NCBI GenBank assembly: GCA_022013635.1
Contig: JAKLPX010000380.1
Span: 1 to 6,436, forward strand
DNA from: Candidatus Delongbacteria bacterium
Lineage (GTDB): Bacteria; UBA4055
Reading direction: 5' to 3'
Length of the DNA: 6,436 nucleotides
The notes under the pieces are model-generated. The model saw only the letters and a list, made by a program, of their open reading frames with translations. It searched no databases and was not told where the DNA came from. The position numbers and the translations under genes are program-made. Of this stretch, positions 5,191 through 6,436 are shown in pieces; position 1 is the first letter of the stretch, and every line of letters begins with the position of its first letter.

Positions 5191-6436
5191 CTATTTCGCT
5201 ATGCTGCTCGCTCTGTATTCCCTGATAACCGTCACTTTAATATGTCCGGGATATTTCATCTCATTCTGAATTTTTTCGGCTATGTCACTTGCAAGCATAT
5301 CGGCTCTGGCATCGTCAACCATTTCGTTTTCAACGAGCACTCTGATCTCTCTTCCTGCCTGAATAGCGTAGGATTTAGTAACCCCATCATAACCCATCGC
5401 GACAGCCTCAAGCTTTTCCAGCCTCTGAAGGTAATTCCCCAATGTTTCCCTTCTTGCGCCCGGTCTTGATGACGATATCGCATCAGCAGCCATTACCAAA
5501 GAAGCGATAGGGTGCATGATCGGAGCATCTTCGTGGTGAGATGCGATCGCATTTATAATAATTTTATGCTCTTTATATTTCTTTGCCAATTCAATACCGA
5601 GTTCGACATGAGTTCCTTCCTGATACTGATCTACCGCTTTTCCGATATCGTGAAGTAATCCGGCTCTTACCGCCATTTTTACATCATAATCAAGTTCGGC
5701 TGCCATAAGACCGCAAAGCTTGGCGCATTCGATTGAGTGAAGAAGCACATTCTGTCCGTAGCTTGTTCTGTAATTAAGCCTTCCGACTAGTTTGATCAGA
5801 TCAGGATTCAAATTATGAACTCCGAGGTCCATAACGGTATCCTGGCCCAATTCCTTGATCTCATTCTCAAGTTCTTTCTTAGATTTCTCGACGATCTCCT
5901 CTATCTTACCCGGATGAACCCTGCCGTCCTGAATCAATTTCTCAAGCGCATTTTTTGCAATTGCTCTTCTGTACGGGTCAAATCCAGAAAGAACAACGGC
6001 TCCGGGCGTATCGTCAACAATAACTTCAATTCCTGTAGCCTGTTCAAAAGATCTGATATTTCTTCCTTCCCTTCCGATAATCCTGCCTTTGATCTCATCG
6101 TTCGGTAAATTTACGACTGATAAAGTAGTGTCGGCGCTATGATCTGCGGCTGTCCTTTGAATCGCGTTAACGACAATATTTTTCGCTTCTTTGTCTGCAG
6201 TGTCTCTTGCCTGATCTTTAATATCTTTAATTATTTTTGCCACATTGTTTTTAGCATCGTTAATCAATTGATTTTTCAACTCTTCAATAACTTCTTCTTT
6301 TGTCAATCCGCTGATCCTTTGAAGTTTTTCCAAAGTTTCTCTGTGTTTTAAGTCTATTTCTTCCTGTTTTGAGTCAAGATATTTCTTTTTATCTTCAACA
6401 GACTGTTCTTTGCTTTTAATCTCTTTTTCTTTTTTA
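5191..6436 (-). CDS. rny: Ribonuclease Y (N-terminus beyond the window)
   Basis: RNase Y is a membrane-anchored endoribonuclease that starts mRNA decay. The frame stays open to the right edge: upstream of an in-frame TTG (6331-6333) it continues for 34 more codons, rich in Lys and Glu ([20 protein letters not shown]), which is the family's coiled coil. The true start is therefore outside, and the TTG is not a start. About 414 residues are visible of a usual 510-520; the membrane anchor and first coiled coil are missing. The KH domain signature [12 protein letters not shown] is at 6052-6087. The HD domain shows [12 protein letters not shown], then [13 protein letters not shown] (His-Asp at 5647-5652), SHHEDAP and [15 protein letters not shown]. 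The C-terminus has the family's IQAGREIRV and [15 protein letters not shown] blocks. No key residue is missing. The gene is first in the leftward cluster and followed by ymdB. Confidence 0.97.
   Translation of the reverse strand, partial: KKEKEIKSKEQSVEDKKKYLDSKQEEIDLKHRETLEKLQRISGLTKEEVIEELKNQLINDAKNNVAKIIKDIKDQARDTADKEAKNIVVNAIQRTAADHSADTTLSVVNLPNDEIKGRIIGREGRNIRSFEQATGIEVIVDDTPGAVVLSGFDPYRRAIAKNALEKLIQDGRVHPGKIEEIVEKSKKELENEIKELGQDTVMDLGVHNLNPDLIKLVGRLNYRTSYGQNVLLHSIECAKLCGLMAAELDYDVKMAVRAGLLHDIGKAVDQYQEGTHVELGIELAKKYKEHKIIINAIASHHEDAPIMHPIASLVMAADAISSSRPGARRETLGNYLQRLEKLEAVAMGYDGVTKSYAIQAGREIRVLVENEMVDDARADMLASDIAEKIQNEMKYPGHIKVTVIREYRASSIAK

Noticed and set aside
5815..6108. Plus-strand 97-codon frame opposite rny
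   Set aside because: It lies entirely antisense to the strongly conserved KH/HD region of RNase Y. Its composition is that expected of a shadow frame.
6331..6333. TTG as the start of RNase Y
   Set aside because: The frame continues upstream for 34 codons to the window edge with typical RNase Y coiled-coil composition, so the gene is cut by the window and does not begin here.
1..6436. CRISPR array, tRNA, rRNA or insertion sequence
   Set aside because: I saw no regularly spaced direct repeats, no cloverleaf-like sequence, no transposase and no terminal inverted repeats. Almost all bases are covered by coding sequence.

Overview
The window is AT-rich bacterial DNA. It carries six leftward (minus-strand) genes packed almost without gaps, and two short rightward reading frames at the left edge. 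In transcription order from the right edge the minus genes are: rny (RNase Y, N-terminus cut off by the window end); a YmdB-family metallophosphoesterase; a secreted serpin; a 129-aa membrane protein of unknown function; a zinc-ribbon/methyltransferase-like protein with a multi-TM C-terminus; and mnmH/selU (tRNA 2-selenouridine synthase). Gaps in that order are 24, 21, 0, 25 and 93 bp. The first five therefore look like one transcription unit. mnmH may be a separate or read-through unit, because a hairpin sits in the 93-bp gap.

The pair rny-ymdB is a well-known conserved neighbourhood: RNase Y is the membrane-anchored mRNA decay endonuclease and YmdB is a cyclic-nucleotide phosphodiesterase of the calcineurin-like fold. 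The serpin has a signal peptide and an intact inhibitory hinge, so it probably protects the envelope or outside of the cell against a serine or cysteine protease. Its stop codon directly abuts the start codon of the small membrane protein, so the two are probably translationally coupled. The methyltransferase-like gene next to it combines two CxxC pairs, a degenerate SAM-binding fold and four hydrophobic segments. The serpin, 129-aa protein and methyltransferase-TM protein form the accessory-looking core of the window.

At the left edge the end of an unknown plus-strand gene is followed one base later by a 65-aa gene. The stop codon of that gene overlaps the mnmH stop codon tail to tail (TTAG at 297-300).

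Organism: the RNase Y and YmdB sequences, the base composition and the lysine/asparagine/isoleucine-rich proteins would fit the Bacteroidota/Chlorobiota/Ignavibacteriota group, but this is a weak inference. The clear GGGAGG ribosome binding site before the serpin argues against a typical Bacteroidota with poor Shine-Dalgarno use. I found no rRNA, tRNA, CRISPR, insertion sequence or attachment site. Nothing here is strong evidence of a wholly new system; the serpin/membrane protein/methyltransferase-TM trio is the part most worth examining.
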